DNA from: an uncultured Candidatus Melainabacteria bacterium | GTDB taxonomy: Bacteria; Cyanobacteriota; Vampirovibrionia; Gastranaerophilales; Gastranaerophilaceae | Direction: 5' to 3' | DNA: 64,000 nt | NCBI GenBank assembly: GCA_947525005.1 | Contig: CANNUY010000004.1 | Span: forward strand, 94,661 to 158,660 | The notes under the pieces: model-generated | Seen by the model: only the letters and a program-made list of their open reading frames with translations | Told to the model about the DNA's origin: nothing | Database searches by the model: none | Position numbers and translations under genes: made by a program | Shown here: in pieces, positions 44,594 to 53,641 of the stretch | Position numbering within the stretch: position 1 is the first letter of the stretch | Layout of the letters: every line of letters begins with the position of its first letter

Positions 44594-45649
44594 TTAACTT
44601 TCTACATATTCTTCCAATTTTTTACGACGATTTGGGTGACGTAATTTTCTCAAAGCCTTAGCTTCAATTTGTCTAATACGTTCACGAGTAACACCGAACA
44701 ACTGACCAACTTCTTCTAATGTTCTTTGTCTACCGTCATCCATACCAAAACGTAATCTCAATACATCACGTTCTCTTGCTGATAATGTACAAAGTACTTC
44801 TGCTAAGTCTTCTTTCAATAATTCAGAAGCTACAGTTTTAATAGGTGCATCAGCAGCTTGGTCTTCAATGAAATCACCCAATCTTGAATCTTCTTCCTTA
44901 CCGATAGGTGTTTCTAATGATAAAGGTTCTTGAGCGATTTTAACAATATCTCTCAATTTAGAGATTGATACACCCATTTCTGCTGCTAATTCTTCTTCGG
45001 TTGGTTTTCTAGAACGTTCTTGAGCTAAACGTCTAGTAACTTTTTTCAACTTGTTAATTGTTTCAACCATGTGAACAGGAATTCTAATTGTTCTAGCTTG
45101 GTCAGCAATAGCTCTTGTAATAGCTTGTCTAATCCACCATGTAGCATAAGTTGAGAATTTAAAACCTCTTTCATGGTCAAATTTTTCTGCTGCTCTGATT
45201 AAACCTAAATTACCTTCTTGAATAAGGTCTAAGAATAACATTCCTCGTCCTACATATTTTTTAGCGATACTAACTACTAATCTTAAGTTAGCTTGAACTA
45301 ATTTTCTTTTTGCTCTATCACCAGCAGAACCACCTGCCATAATTTTACGTGCTAATTCAATTTCTTCAGAAGTTGATAATAATTTAATACGTCCAATTTC
45401 TCGAAGATACAATCTTACAGGATCTTCAACAGCTACACCTTTTGGAACAGTAATTGATTGAGACATCATTGATGGTTCACTTATGTAATCATCATGCTTA
45501 ATTGGTAACTTGTCTGATGAAATAATATCTTCAATATTATCTGATGCTAAACTATCAGGAATGTAATCATTCTTATCTTCAAAATCAATAGCATCTAAAT
45601 TTTCATCTTCTACACTTACGATTGAGGAATTGTTTTTCATTTTATTCAT
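44594..45649 (-). CDS. rpoD: Primary sigma factor of RNA polymerase
   Basis: 351 residues; GGAG upstream. Region 1.2 (DPVRLYLREIGRI), region 2 (DLIQEGNLGLIRAAEKFDHERGF, then FSTYATWWIRQAI), region 3 and region 4 (TLEEVGQLFGVTRERIRQIE) are all intact. The acidic N-terminal extension is short, so this is the compact primary-sigma type without the large non-conserved insert of E. coli. It follows dnaG with an 8-base overlap, the widespread dnaG-rpoD pairing. Confidence 0.97.
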   Translation of the reverse strand: MNKMKNNSSIVSVEDENLDAIDFEDKNDYIPDSLASDNIEDIISSDKLPIKHDDYISEPSMMSQSITVPKGVAVEDPVRLYLREIGRIKLLSTSEEIELARKIMAGGSAGDRAKRKLVQANLRLVVSIAKKYVGRGMLFLDLIQEGNLGLIRAAEKFDHERGFKFSTYATWWIRQAITRAIADQARTIRIPVHMVETINKLKKVTRRLAQERSRKPTEEELAAEMGVSISKLRDIVKIAQEPLSLETPIGKEEDSRLGDFIEDQAADAPIKTVASELLKEDLAEVLCTLSARERDVLRLRFGMDDGRQRTLEEVGQLFGVTRERIRQIEAKALRKLRHPNRRKKLEEYVES

Positions 45650-47516
45650 TTATTTCTCCATTTTTAAGTTTGTTTCTTAGTGCAATTTGCATCTTTAATG
45701 ATTCTAAATCATCGTCATTCACATCATTGTATCTTTGTTTGAACAATGTAGTCTCTTTTTCATTTGTCAGCATACTTATCTTATGTTTCATATCTCCTAT
45801 CGCTGTTTCTATCTCCTCAGCATCTAAGCCTTTATAAGATTCTGCGATATACACTAACTCTGTTAATAATTGAGTGACTTCGGTATTTTCGATAAATTTT
45901 GTGAACAAATCTTTTCGAAGATCCCTGACATTATTCACTGTTTGTATAATTTTGTCAATTGTACTTTTTACAATTGTTAACATTTCGTCCGAGAACATTG
46001 TTGTTGGTATCATTTCACTTAGTTGAGGTAAAGTAATTTGATTTCCTTCTATTAAATAGATGCTCAACAAATTTTTTTGCGTTTTTTCTACTATTTGTGA
46101 AGTTTTTGTAACATTACTTTGTATTTTGGGTATAAAAGTATTGTCAACTGTGTCTTTTGAGTGTCTTTTCACTTCTTGTTCTAAACCGTTTTCATCTATA
46201 TCCAACACTGTGGCTACCATTTTTGTATACTCACCTTGTATAATTTTATTGTGTATTTCACACAATATTGGAATAATTTCTTCAGCCATTTTTGATTTTT
46301 CTTGCGGAGTTTTAGCCTGTTTACAACGCTTCAACACATTATTTATCTCAAAATCAATCAACAACGGTGCATTCTTTATATATTCCTTGAGAGCTTCTGC
46401 ACCATAAGCTCTAACATATTCATCTGGGTCTTTTCCATCAGGAGGTGATACTACTCTTATTTCACAAGCATAGTTTTCATTTCCTGTTGAAACATGACTT
46501 TCATCAAATTGTTTTATATTACCTAGTGATGAAAATACCTCTCTAATCGTTTCTCCACCTTTTTTTGTTGCATTTAAGCCAGCACTGTCTGTATCAAATG
46601 ATAGATATATTCGTTTTGATTTTGTATAACGAGAAAGAAGTCTAACGTGTTCTTGTGTAAACGCTGTTCCACAAGATGCCACACAGTTTTTTATACCATG
46701 AGCTTGAGAAGATATTACATCAAAATACCCCTCCATAATTATTGCTGCATCTTCTTCTTTTATGCTGTCTTTTGCTGTATAAAGACCAAACAAAATTTTA
46801 CGTTTGTTGTAAATCAAAGAATCTGATGAGTTTAAATATTTTGGGTTTTGCCCCTCATCAACTGCTCTTGCACCAAATGCTACATAATTTCCGTTTTCAT
46901 CTTGAATAGGTATAATTATACGATTTCTAAATCTATCAATATATCCATTCTTACCTTGTAGTATCAAACCAGCTTTTTCTAATACCTCGTTTGAAAATTC
47001 GCCTTTTAAATAATCATACAAAGCTGTGTACTCATTAGGAGCCCAACCAAGTGTGAATAATTCAATTATATCGTCATTTATACTTCTATTTTTTAGATAA
47101 CTTGTAGCTTTAGCTGAATCTTTATCCTGAATAAGTTGTTTTTGATAGAATTTTGCAGCTTCTTTGCAAGCTTTTTTCATATCATCTTTTAAACTTTTAT
47201 TTTGTGGTTGAAATCCTGCTGACTTAGGTAATTCTATATTAAACTGTTCAGCTAATTCTGCAATTAATTCTTTAAAATCCTTGTTTTGAGTTTTTAGCAA
47301 GAATGTAAGCGCATCTCCACCTTCACCACAACTAAAACACTTATAAATTCCTTTTGAAGGACTTACGCAAAACGATGGTTTTTTATCATTATGAAAAGGA
47401 CATAATCCCCAATAGTTTGCACCTGATTTCTTTAGCACAACCGTTTGGGAAATTACCTCTACAATGTCTAGTCTATCTTTTATTTGAGAAATTACTTCCT
47501 CGTATGATACAGCCAT
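45642..47516 (-). CDS. dnaG: DNA primase
   Basis: 624 residues. An N-terminal CHC2 zinc finger (CPFHNDKKPSF, then CFSCGEGGD), the RNA-polymerase core (FRNRIIIPIQDENG) and a TOPRIM fold (IIMEGYFDVISSQ, then YLSFDTDSAG) are present. The C-terminal helicase-binding region is longer and less conserved. It makes primers for lagging-strand replication. The start has TGgTATTAT ending six bases before ATG and no ribosome-binding site, so the message is probably leaderless. Confidence 0.96.
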   Translation of the reverse strand: MAVSYEEVISQIKDRLDIVEVISQTVVLKKSGANYWGLCPFHNDKKPSFCVSPSKGIYKCFSCGEGGDALTFLLKTQNKDFKELIAELAEQFNIELPKSAGFQPQNKSLKDDMKKACKEAAKFYQKQLIQDKDSAKATSYLKNRSINDDIIELFTLGWAPNEYTALYDYLKGEFSNEVLEKAGLILQGKNGYIDRFRNRIIIPIQDENGNYVAFGARAVDEGQNPKYLNSSDSLIYNKRKILFGLYTAKDSIKEEDAAIIMEGYFDVISSQAHGIKNCVASCGTAFTQEHVRLLSRYTKSKRIYLSFDTDSAGLNATKKGGETIREVFSSLGNIKQFDESHVSTGNENYACEIRVVSPPDGKDPDEYVRAYGAEALKEYIKNAPLLIDFEINNVLKRCKQAKTPQEKSKMAEEIIPILCEIHNKIIQGEYTKMVATVLDIDENGLEQEVKRHSKDTVDNTFIPKIQSNVTKTSQIVEKTQKNLLSIYLIEGNQITLPQLSEMIPTTMFSDEMLTIVKSTIDKIIQTVNNVRDLRKDLFTKFIENTEVTQLLTELVYIAESYKGLDAEEIETAIGDMKHKISMLTNEKETTLFKQRYNDVNDDDLESLKMQIALRNKLKNGEINE

Positions 47517-47522
47517 AATTAT

Positions 47523-47531
47523 ATAATACCA
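47523..47531 (-). promoter_or_regulatory. Extended -10 placed for leaderless dnaG mRNA
   Basis: On the minus strand TGgTATTAT; the hexamer occupies 47528-47523 and ends six bases before the ATG at 47516. No Shine-Dalgarno-like sequence. Confidence 0.6.
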
Positions 47532-47630
47532 CCAACATCAGTTATATAACATTATTTACTCCATTTGAATGAGATATTCTTAAAATTTGCATGTTTTTTT
47601 AAATAAGTAATTGTAAATGATATAATTTTT

Positions 47631-47639
47631 TGATATCAT
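47631..47639 (+). promoter_or_regulatory. Extended -10 placed for a leaderless mRNA (sigma-like gene)
   Basis: TGaTATCAT; the hexamer 47634-47639 ends six bases before the ATG at 47646. It is arranged back to back with the dnaG promoter 100 bases away. Confidence 0.6.
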
Positions 47640-47645
47640 TTTGGT

Positions 47646-48257
47646 ATGGGTAATGTTGCTAGAGAAACTACAGAAAAAGAGATAAATTTAAAAGAATATT
47701 CAAACCTTATTGAAACAGTTTCAAAGGTTGAGTTTTCTAAGGTTTCTTCTTATGGCTTGATTGAGTACCCAGAAATTGTAAATTTGGCAACACATACAGT
47801 ATACCTTGTATTAAAGAATGGAACAGCATCTTTATACAACAATGCTTACCTTACAAAAGCTATTAAATGGGAAATTCGTAACGAAATAAGACGTCGTTAT
47901 CGTTGGTATACACTAAAAAACAATCAACCAGTTAACAACTCAGACGTTAGGGAAACTGTATATAAAACAATATTATCCGTTGAAGCAATGGCAGAAGCTG
48001 AAAATCCAGTGATAGTTAAAGATACATCTATGACACCACCTGAACAAGCTGAATTTGCAGAATTAAAAGAAAAGATTATTGAAGCAATAAAACATCTTCC
48101 TGAAAGAGAAAGAGCTTTAGTTGAAGCAAAATTCTTTCATGATAAAAAGTTAAAAGATATCTCTGCCGAGTTTGATATATCACAATCTCGGATATCTAGA
48201 ATTATCCAAAACGCACTAAAAAAAGTTCGTAAAGAACTAATGAAACAGGACATATAA
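47646..48257 (+). CDS. Sigma-70 family-like transcription factor
   Basis: 203 residues. The N-terminal ~100 residues resemble region 2 (ATHTVYLVLKNGTASLYNNA, then KWEIRNEIRRRYRW). The C-terminus is a clear region 4 helix-turn-helix: LPERERALVEAKFFHDKKLKDISAEFDISQSRISRIIQNALKKV. This layout fits an alternative sigma factor of the sigma-28/SigB kind. Region 2 is atypical and region 3 is short, so -10 recognition may differ. Its stop overlaps the gcvPB start by one base. No anti-sigma gene is adjacent. Confidence 0.78.
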   Translation: MGNVARETTEKEINLKEYSNLIETVSKVEFSKVSSYGLIEYPEIVNLATHTVYLVLKNGTASLYNNAYLTKAIKWEIRNEIRRRYRWYTLKNNQPVNNSDVRETVYKTILSVEAMAEAENPVIVKDTSMTPPEQAEFAELKEKIIEAIKHLPERERALVEAKFFHDKKLKDISAEFDISQSRISRIIQNALKKVRKELMKQDI

Positions 48258-49690
48258 TGAAAACTATTTTTGAAAAATCTAACAATGTTGATGGGGTAAA
48301 CATTTGCGATGAGGAATTAAAAATTTCTTCTATAGCTGATGAATTTTTACGTAAAGATAAAATCGGACTACCTCAATTAAGTGAACTTGAAGTTCTTAGA
48401 CACTACAAAGAGCTTAGTGACAAAAATTTCTGTGTAGAATCAGGGTTTTACCCTCTTGGTTCTTGCACAATGAAATATAATCCGAAAGTAAATGAGATGT
48501 TGGCTAACCTTGAAGGGTTTGCAAATCTTCACCCATTACAATCTGATGAAGATTCTCAAGGAGCATTAGAGTTAATGTTCAAACTTCAAGAATCATTAAA
48601 AACTCTTACAGGCATGGATTATATCACGTTACAACCAGCAGCTGGTGCTCACGGTGAATTTACAGGCATGCTTGTTATAAAAAAATATTTTGAAAAACTT
48701 GGTCAAAACCGTAAGAAAGTTATTGTACCGGATTCTGCGCATGGCACAAACCCTGCAAGTGCTTCTATGGCAGGCTTTGATATTGTTCAAGTAAAATCTA
48801 ACGAAAAAGGTCAAGTTGATATTGAAGATTTAAAACAACTTCTTGATGAAGATGTTGCAGCAATTATGATGACGAACCCTAATACAGTTGGGATATTTGA
48901 AGAAAATGTTGTTGAGATTGCTGAATTAGTTCATAACAACGGTTCATTACTTTATTATGACGGTGCAAACTTAAATGCCATTATGGGATATTCAAACCCA
49001 GCAATAATGGGATTTGACGTTTGTCATATAAACCTACACAAGACTTTTTCTACTCCACACGGTGGTGGTGGACCAGGAGCTGGGCCTGTTGGGGTTGTTG
49101 AAAAGTTAAAGGATTATTTACCAAAACCTACTGTTGAATTTGACGGAGAAAAATATTATAGAAACTACGACATGCCTGATTCTATTGGCAAAGTTCGCTC
49201 TTTCTACGGTAATTTTGGGGTGCTTGTTAAGGCATACGCATATATTCTTATGGCAGGTAAAGACCTTAAAAAATCTACAGCTGATGCTGTATTGAATGCA
49301 AATTACTTAAGGGAACAACTAAAAGATAGCTATGATATTGCATACCCTGAAAGATGTATGCACGAATTTGTTATATGTGGAGAAAAACAAAAAGAACAAG
49401 GTAGTTCAACTTTACATATAGCAAAACGATTAATGGACTACAAAATTCACCCACCAACGATTTATTTCCCATTGATTGTTCACGAAGCTATGATGATTGA
49501 GCCTACTGAATCTGAATCAAAAGAAAGACTTGATGAATTTGTAGAAGTGATGAAGAAAATTGCAGATGAAGTTGTAACTAATGTTGATTTAGTAAACTCA
49601 GCACCACATTCAGCACCTGTTAAAAAGATTGATGAAACACTGGCTGCTAGAAAGCCTGATTTGAAATATAAAGAGAACGAAAATGAATAA
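48257..49690 (+). CDS. gcvPB: Glycine dehydrogenase (decarboxylating) subunit 2
   Basis: 477 residues. PLP enzyme of the glycine cleavage system: GSCTMKYNPKVNEMLA, AGAHGEFTGMLVIKKYF, PDSAHGTNPASASMAGF and the PLP lysine K262 in INLHKTFSTPHGGGGPG. This is the C-terminal half of P-protein in two-subunit bacteria. The A subunit and the T, H and L proteins are not in the window. Its stop overlaps the next start, so it is co-translated with the activase-family gene. Confidence 0.95.
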   Translation: MKTIFEKSNNVDGVNICDEELKISSIADEFLRKDKIGLPQLSELEVLRHYKELSDKNFCVESGFYPLGSCTMKYNPKVNEMLANLEGFANLHPLQSDEDSQGALELMFKLQESLKTLTGMDYITLQPAAGAHGEFTGMLVIKKYFEKLGQNRKKVIVPDSAHGTNPASASMAGFDIVQVKSNEKGQVDIEDLKQLLDEDVAAIMMTNPNTVGIFEENVVEIAELVHNNGSLLYYDGANLNAIMGYSNPAIMGFDVCHINLHKTFSTPHGGGGPGAGPVGVVEKLKDYLPKPTVEFDGEKYYRNYDMPDSIGKVRSFYGNFGVLVKAYAYILMAGKDLKKSTADAVLNANYLREQLKDSYDIAYPERCMHEFVICGEKQKEQGSSTLHIAKRLMDYKIHPPTIYFPLIVHEAMMIEPTESESKERLDEFVEVMKKIADEVVTNVDLVNSAPHSAPVKKIDETLAARKPDLKYKENENE

Positions 49691-50804
49691 AAAAAATAAA
49701 CGTATTAAAGTTGCATTCCCACACATGGGAACTATATCTATAGCTTGGGCATCAGCCCTTAGAAAAATTGGGGTAGAACCACTTGTACCACCTTATACAA
49801 GTAAAAGAACACTTTCATTAGGTACAAAACACTCACCTGAAGCAATTTGCTTACCATATAAATTAATATTAGGTAATTTTATTGAAGCTATTGAGAATGG
49901 AGCAGATTATGTTGCAATGATTACTTCTCCTGGGATTTGTAGACTTGGAGAGTATGGTAATAATATTAAAGCAACATTAGAAGATTTAGGATATAAAGCT
50001 AATTATATCGAATTATCTTTGTATGACGGTATAAAAGGTCTTTACAAATTTTTGGTTGAATTAACTGGAAAAAATAATCCTATAAGAATCATTCGAACAA
50101 TAAATATAGTTATTCGAAAAATCTTTGTTATTGATGAACTTGATACAGAATTTTCATATTATCGTGCAAGAGAAATCAAACAAGATGATGCAGAAAAGAA
50201 TTATAAAAAGGCACTTAATTTAGTAAAAGCTGCTGATAAAACTTCTGATTTAAAGAAAGCCTTGAAGAAAGGACTTGAAATTATTCGTTCAACAAAGATT
50301 GATAAAGATAGAGAAGTTTTGAACGTAGATATTACTGGTGAAATATATTTGGTAAACGATGAGTTTTCAAACCAATTTATTGAACGTGAACTTGGCAGAA
50401 TGGGAGTTCAAACCCGTAGAAGTCTTACAGTAAGTAGCTTTTTAAAAGATGCCATTATACCAAAAGGTTTTAGACACGGCGAAACGCACCTTGAACGTGC
50501 TGAACGATTGGCAAAACCTTATCTTACAAGAGATATCGGCGGTGATGCTTTGGAATGTGTTTCTGACGTTGCTTATGCTGATGAAAGAAAAATAGATGGT
50601 ATTATCCATATTAGCCCTTTCACTTGTATGCCTGAAATCATGTCGCAAAACATCTTCCCAGCTATGAGAGAAGATTGTGATATTCCTATACTTGCTCTTG
50701 TTATGGACGAACAGTCTGGCAGAGCTGGTTATATCACAAGATTAGAAGCGTTCGTTGATTTGATGCGTAGAAAGAAAAGAAAGGCTAAAATGGTTACAAA
50801 ATGA
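49683..50804 (+). CDS. 2-hydroxyacyl-CoA dehydratase/activase-related protein
   Basis: 373 residues, overlapping gcvPB by 8 bases. KVAFPHMGTISIAWASALRKIGVEPLVPPYTSKRTL resembles the HgdB/CoA-activase-related family (COG3581 type). Cysteines that could ligate a 4Fe-4S cluster are in place: EAICLPYK, SPGICRLGEYG and SPFTCMPEI. The C-terminal ILALVMDEQSGRAGYITRLEAF is also family-like. Relatives reduce or activate dehydratases in anaerobes. The true substrate is unknown and it may be a stand-alone Fe-S protein. Confidence 0.75.
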   Translation: MNKKNKRIKVAFPHMGTISIAWASALRKIGVEPLVPPYTSKRTLSLGTKHSPEAICLPYKLILGNFIEAIENGADYVAMITSPGICRLGEYGNNIKATLEDLGYKANYIELSLYDGIKGLYKFLVELTGKNNPIRIIRTINIVIRKIFVIDELDTEFSYYRAREIKQDDAEKNYKKALNLVKAADKTSDLKKALKKGLEIIRSTKIDKDREVLNVDITGEIYLVNDEFSNQFIERELGRMGVQTRRSLTVSSFLKDAIIPKGFRHGETHLERAERLAKPYLTRDIGGDALECVSDVAYADERKIDGIIHISPFTCMPEIMSQNIFPAMREDCDIPILALVMDEQSGRAGYITRLEAFVDLMRRKKRKAKMVTK

Positions 50805-51703
50805 TAGAAAAAGTTGCTGTTTTTTGTAAAAATCTACTTGATTGGTTTAAATCAGATAGATGCTTTGTGAGATATTTTATTGATGCATTTAAGTATGCAA
50901 ATAACAATTTATTATTGCTTTCGCTATTAATAACTGTTGTATTTGTTGTATCAATGTATGTTTTGATATCTACGATAAGAGGTGTTAATCCTATAATAAC
51001 AATGGGAATTGTCATTTTGCTTATGGGTGCAGTTGCATCAGGATTATTTTATTCAATAAAAAAATGTATCACGATTAAAGCAGAAGAATTTTCTCACGAT
51101 ATAAAAAATGTATTTCCAACATTTTATGCAGGAATTGGGAAATATTATTTATCTTTTTTGGGAATGTTTTTTATGTTCTTTGTATTTGCAACCCTTGTTA
51201 TTATGGGAACATTTATGATAGCCAACTCATTGATTTGCGATGTGTCAGAGCTAGGAATTGATCCTAATATATTTTTTCAAATACTATCTTCTACTGATAC
51301 CAGTGCTATCAATACATTTATTGCTAGTCTTTCATTGGAACAACAATCATACTTCAGAGCTTGGAATAGAATGTTTTTCTTCTCAACACATATATTCACA
51401 TTCCTTTTAATGCTTTGGATACCTGAACAAATTTATACTAAGAAGAATATTTTTGTTACTCTATTTACATCTGTTAAAAAAGTTATAAAAGATATACCAA
51501 ACCTATTATGTATATTTTTAACCATGTCATTCTTAAATGTTGTTTTGACAGCATTTGTATTAGTTCCGGTACATAACCAATTGTTATTGTTTGTATTTTC
51601 AATACTTTCAATGATAATACCTTTATATCTTTTATTGTATGACTTTTATACGTTATTCTTGTATTATCAAGCAAAATATGTAGAAACAGACGATAGAGGT
51701 TAA
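50801..51703 (+). CDS. Multi-pass membrane protein of unknown function
   Basis: 300 residues with about six hydrophobic helices (first near 30-60, last near 255-285) and a short charged C-terminus. It starts with ATGA overlapping the previous stop and ends two bases before miaA. I recognise no family; the layout is transporter- or permease-like without nucleotide-binding or catalytic motifs. Confidence 0.6.
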   Translation: MIEKVAVFCKNLLDWFKSDRCFVRYFIDAFKYANNNLLLLSLLITVVFVVSMYVLISTIRGVNPIITMGIVILLMGAVASGLFYSIKKCITIKAEEFSHDIKNVFPTFYAGIGKYYLSFLGMFFMFFVFATLVIMGTFMIANSLICDVSELGIDPNIFFQILSSTDTSAINTFIASLSLEQQSYFRAWNRMFFFSTHIFTFLLMLWIPEQIYTKKNIFVTLFTSVKKVIKDIPNLLCIFLTMSFLNVVLTAFVLVPVHNQLLLFVFSILSMIIPLYLLLYDFYTLFLYYQAKYVETDDRG

Positions 51704-51705
51704 AC

Positions 51706-52578
51706 TTGACAGAAAATAGACGAGATAAACAGAAGAAAAAAGTTATAGCAATAGCAGGACCTACAGCAAGTGGAAAAACAAAGTTAGCTATTGATATAGC
51801 AAAATCTGTTGATGGAGAAGTTATATCAGCTGACTCTAGACTTGTTTATAAAGGTTTTAATATAGCAACAGCTAAGCCTACAATAGAAGAAATGCAAGGT
51901 ATTCCACATTATATGATAGATATTGTAGAGCCTGAGTATGACTTTTCAGTAGCTGATTTTAAAGATAGAGCCAAAGTTCTTATTGATGAAATAACTGCAC
52001 AAGGGAAAGTGCCTATTGTTGCTGGTGGGACAGGACTATATTTTAGAATTTTACTTGAGAACTTTGAGTTACCGAAGATTGAATGTAACCCTAATTTAAG
52101 AACTGAGTTGGAAAAGATTTCTAATGAAGAATTATATAACGAATTAAAACAAAAAGACCCTGTTTATGCAGAAAAAGTTCACCCTAATAATAAAGTAAGA
52201 TTAGTAAGAGTTTTAGAAGTAATAAGAACTCTGAATAAACCATTTTCTGAGGCAATAGGATTAAAAGAACCAGAATATGATGTTGAGTGGATTTTTCCTA
52301 AGATTGAATCTAGAGAAGTATTGTACGATAGGATTAATCAACGTGTTGATATGATGGTAGAGATGGGTATTGTAGAGGAAACAAAACAACTTTTAGAAAG
52401 ACATGGCAGAATAAAAAACCTTGTTTGTACGATAGGGTATCAAGAGATTATTAAATATATAGATGGTGTATATGGATTAGAAGAAGCAATAGAAGAACTG
52501 AAGATGAATACAAGACGGTATGCAAAACGACAACTAACTTGGTTTAGACGAACAAAAGAGTTGGGAGTAAATATATAA
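51706..52578 (+). CDS. miaA: tRNA dimethylallyltransferase
   Basis: 290 residues from a TTG at 51706 with GAGGT five bases upstream. P-loop GPTASGKTKLAIDIA, then SADSRLVYKGFNIATAKPT and HYMIDIVEP. GGTGLYFRILLE and TRRYAKRQLTWFRR complete the signature. It isopentenylates A37 of tRNAs reading U-initial codons. Last gene of the run from the sigma-like factor. Confidence 0.95.
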   Translation: MTENRRDKQKKKVIAIAGPTASGKTKLAIDIAKSVDGEVISADSRLVYKGFNIATAKPTIEEMQGIPHYMIDIVEPEYDFSVADFKDRAKVLIDEITAQGKVPIVAGGTGLYFRILLENFELPKIECNPNLRTELEKISNEELYNELKQKDPVYAEKVHPNNKVRLVRVLEVIRTLNKPFSEAIGLKEPEYDVEWIFPKIESREVLYDRINQRVDMMVEMGIVEETKQLLERHGRIKNLVCTIGYQEIIKYIDGVYGLEEAIEELKMNTRRYAKRQLTWFRRTKELGVNI

Positions 52579-52597
52579 ATTAATATTAAAATAGTTG

Positions 52598-52626
52598 TTG
52601 ACTTATAAATATGTTCTTGATATGCT
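52598..52626 (+). promoter_or_regulatory. Promoter of tRNA-Lys
   Basis: TTGACT (52598-52603), a 17-base spacer, then TATGCT (52621-52626) preceded by TGa. The start point would be ~52633, 13 bases before the tRNA. Confidence 0.85.
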
Positions 52627-52645
52627 TATATTGTTGAAAGCGTTA

Positions 52646-52721
52646 GCGCTTGTAGCTCAGCAGGTAGAGCACTCCCCTTTTAAGGGATAGGTCGCGCGTT
52701 CGAATCGCGCCAAGCGCACCA
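52646..52721 (+). tRNA. tRNA-Lys (TTT)
   Basis: 76 bases including encoded CCA. Acceptor GCGCTTG/CAAGCGC, D arm GCTC/GAGC, anticodon stem CTCCC/GGGAT with loop CTTTTAA (anticodon TTT at 52679-52681), T arm GCGCG-TTCGAAT-CGCGC. All stems are sound. Confidence 0.95.
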
Positions 52722-52726
52722 TTTTT

Positions 52727-52757
52727 AAAAGAACCTTATTAAAGGTTCTTTTTTTAT
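52727..52757 (+). terminator. Terminator of tRNA-Lys
   Basis: AAAAGAACCTT (52727-52737) with AAGGTTCTTTT (52742-52752), loop ATTA, then a T run. Confidence 0.9.
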
Positions 52758-52789
52758 TTGTTATTAACTATAACACCTATGGGTCGTTT

Positions 52790-52810
52790 CTACCTGCTCA
52801 GGTAGAGCTC
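52790..52810. repeat. Palindrome resembling a tRNA D-arm
   Basis: CTACCTG-CT-CAGGTAG is a perfect 7-bp palindrome followed by AGCTC. Its CAGGTAGAGC half repeats the D-arm of the tRNA-Lys 130 bases upstream. Otherwise the 190 bases between the terminator and the next gene show nothing recognisable. Confidence 0.45.
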
Positions 52811-52909
52811 TTTTATTTGTTCTACACAAAATATTTAAAATCAAAATGAACAATTTCATAACAAATTTCGTTATATCCATGAATGTACAAAATAAATGGA
52901 GTTTTTGCT

Positions 52910-53632
52910 ATGAAAAAGATTTTTTATTTTCTCTTGATTATGTTTTTAGGACTAAGCTGTCAAGCTGCTGAAATTTTTCAACTAGAGCTTGCACCCTCAA
53001 TTAAAGTTGATGGAAAAGTAAAAACAAGAGGTAATAAAGACACTATAATTATGAATGCAGAACCACCATCAAGTGCAGTTTATGATGCTCTATTTAATAA
53101 TAACACCTCTACATCTTCAACAACAACTTCTTCTTCAACATCTACATCTTCTACTGACACTATTGCATCTAGTAGAATTACAACAAATCGAAACTTAAGT
53201 GACCCATATATTATTAGAATTGATGGAAATAATTATATTATGGTTATAAATAATCCAACAAATAAGTGGGATAAAAATAATATTTTAGGGATTGATGATA
53301 CCAAAGAAACTCTTTTTAAATCATTAATAGAATTGGAATCTGACGGCGATTATACAAAATTAACCTCTAAAGAATTAAAACAAGCAAATATTAGATTTGT
53401 TAAAGTTGATGAAAATGGTGCTATTTTAGTCAACGACAAAAAACAAGATTTTAACTTGGACAAAATAGATTATATCGACATGTCTCGTTTAAGAAAACTT
53501 GCAAATGGAAGTGTTACAGGAATATTTGGGCATTTTAACGTTTATCTTAAAACAGATAACAACAATAAAAAAATGATTGTTGGATACGTAACTATTCAAG
53601 AAGATAATTCTGAAGATATTTTATTCAAATAA
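52910..53632 (+). CDS. Exported protein of unknown function
   Basis: 240 residues from the ATG at 52910, with GGAG upstream. Signal peptide MKKIFYFLLIMFLGLSCQAAE, cut by signal peptidase I or, less well, a lipobox. Residues ~65-90 are a Ser/Thr run, probably a flexible linker. The C-terminal ~140 residues are an acidic alpha/beta domain (YIIRIDGNNYIMVINN onward) with no family I recognise. First of three adjacent envelope-type genes, 9 bases before the next. Confidence 0.6.
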   Translation: MKKIFYFLLIMFLGLSCQAAEIFQLELAPSIKVDGKVKTRGNKDTIIMNAEPPSSAVYDALFNNNTSTSSTTTSSSTSTSSTDTIASSRITTNRNLSDPYIIRIDGNNYIMVINNPTNKWDKNNILGIDDTKETLFKSLIELESDGDYTKLTSKELKQANIRFVKVDENGAILVNDKKQDFNLDKIDYIDMSRLRKLANGSVTGIFGHFNVYLKTDNNNKKMIVGYVTIQEDNSEDILFK

Positions 53633-53641
53633 AGAGGTTAT

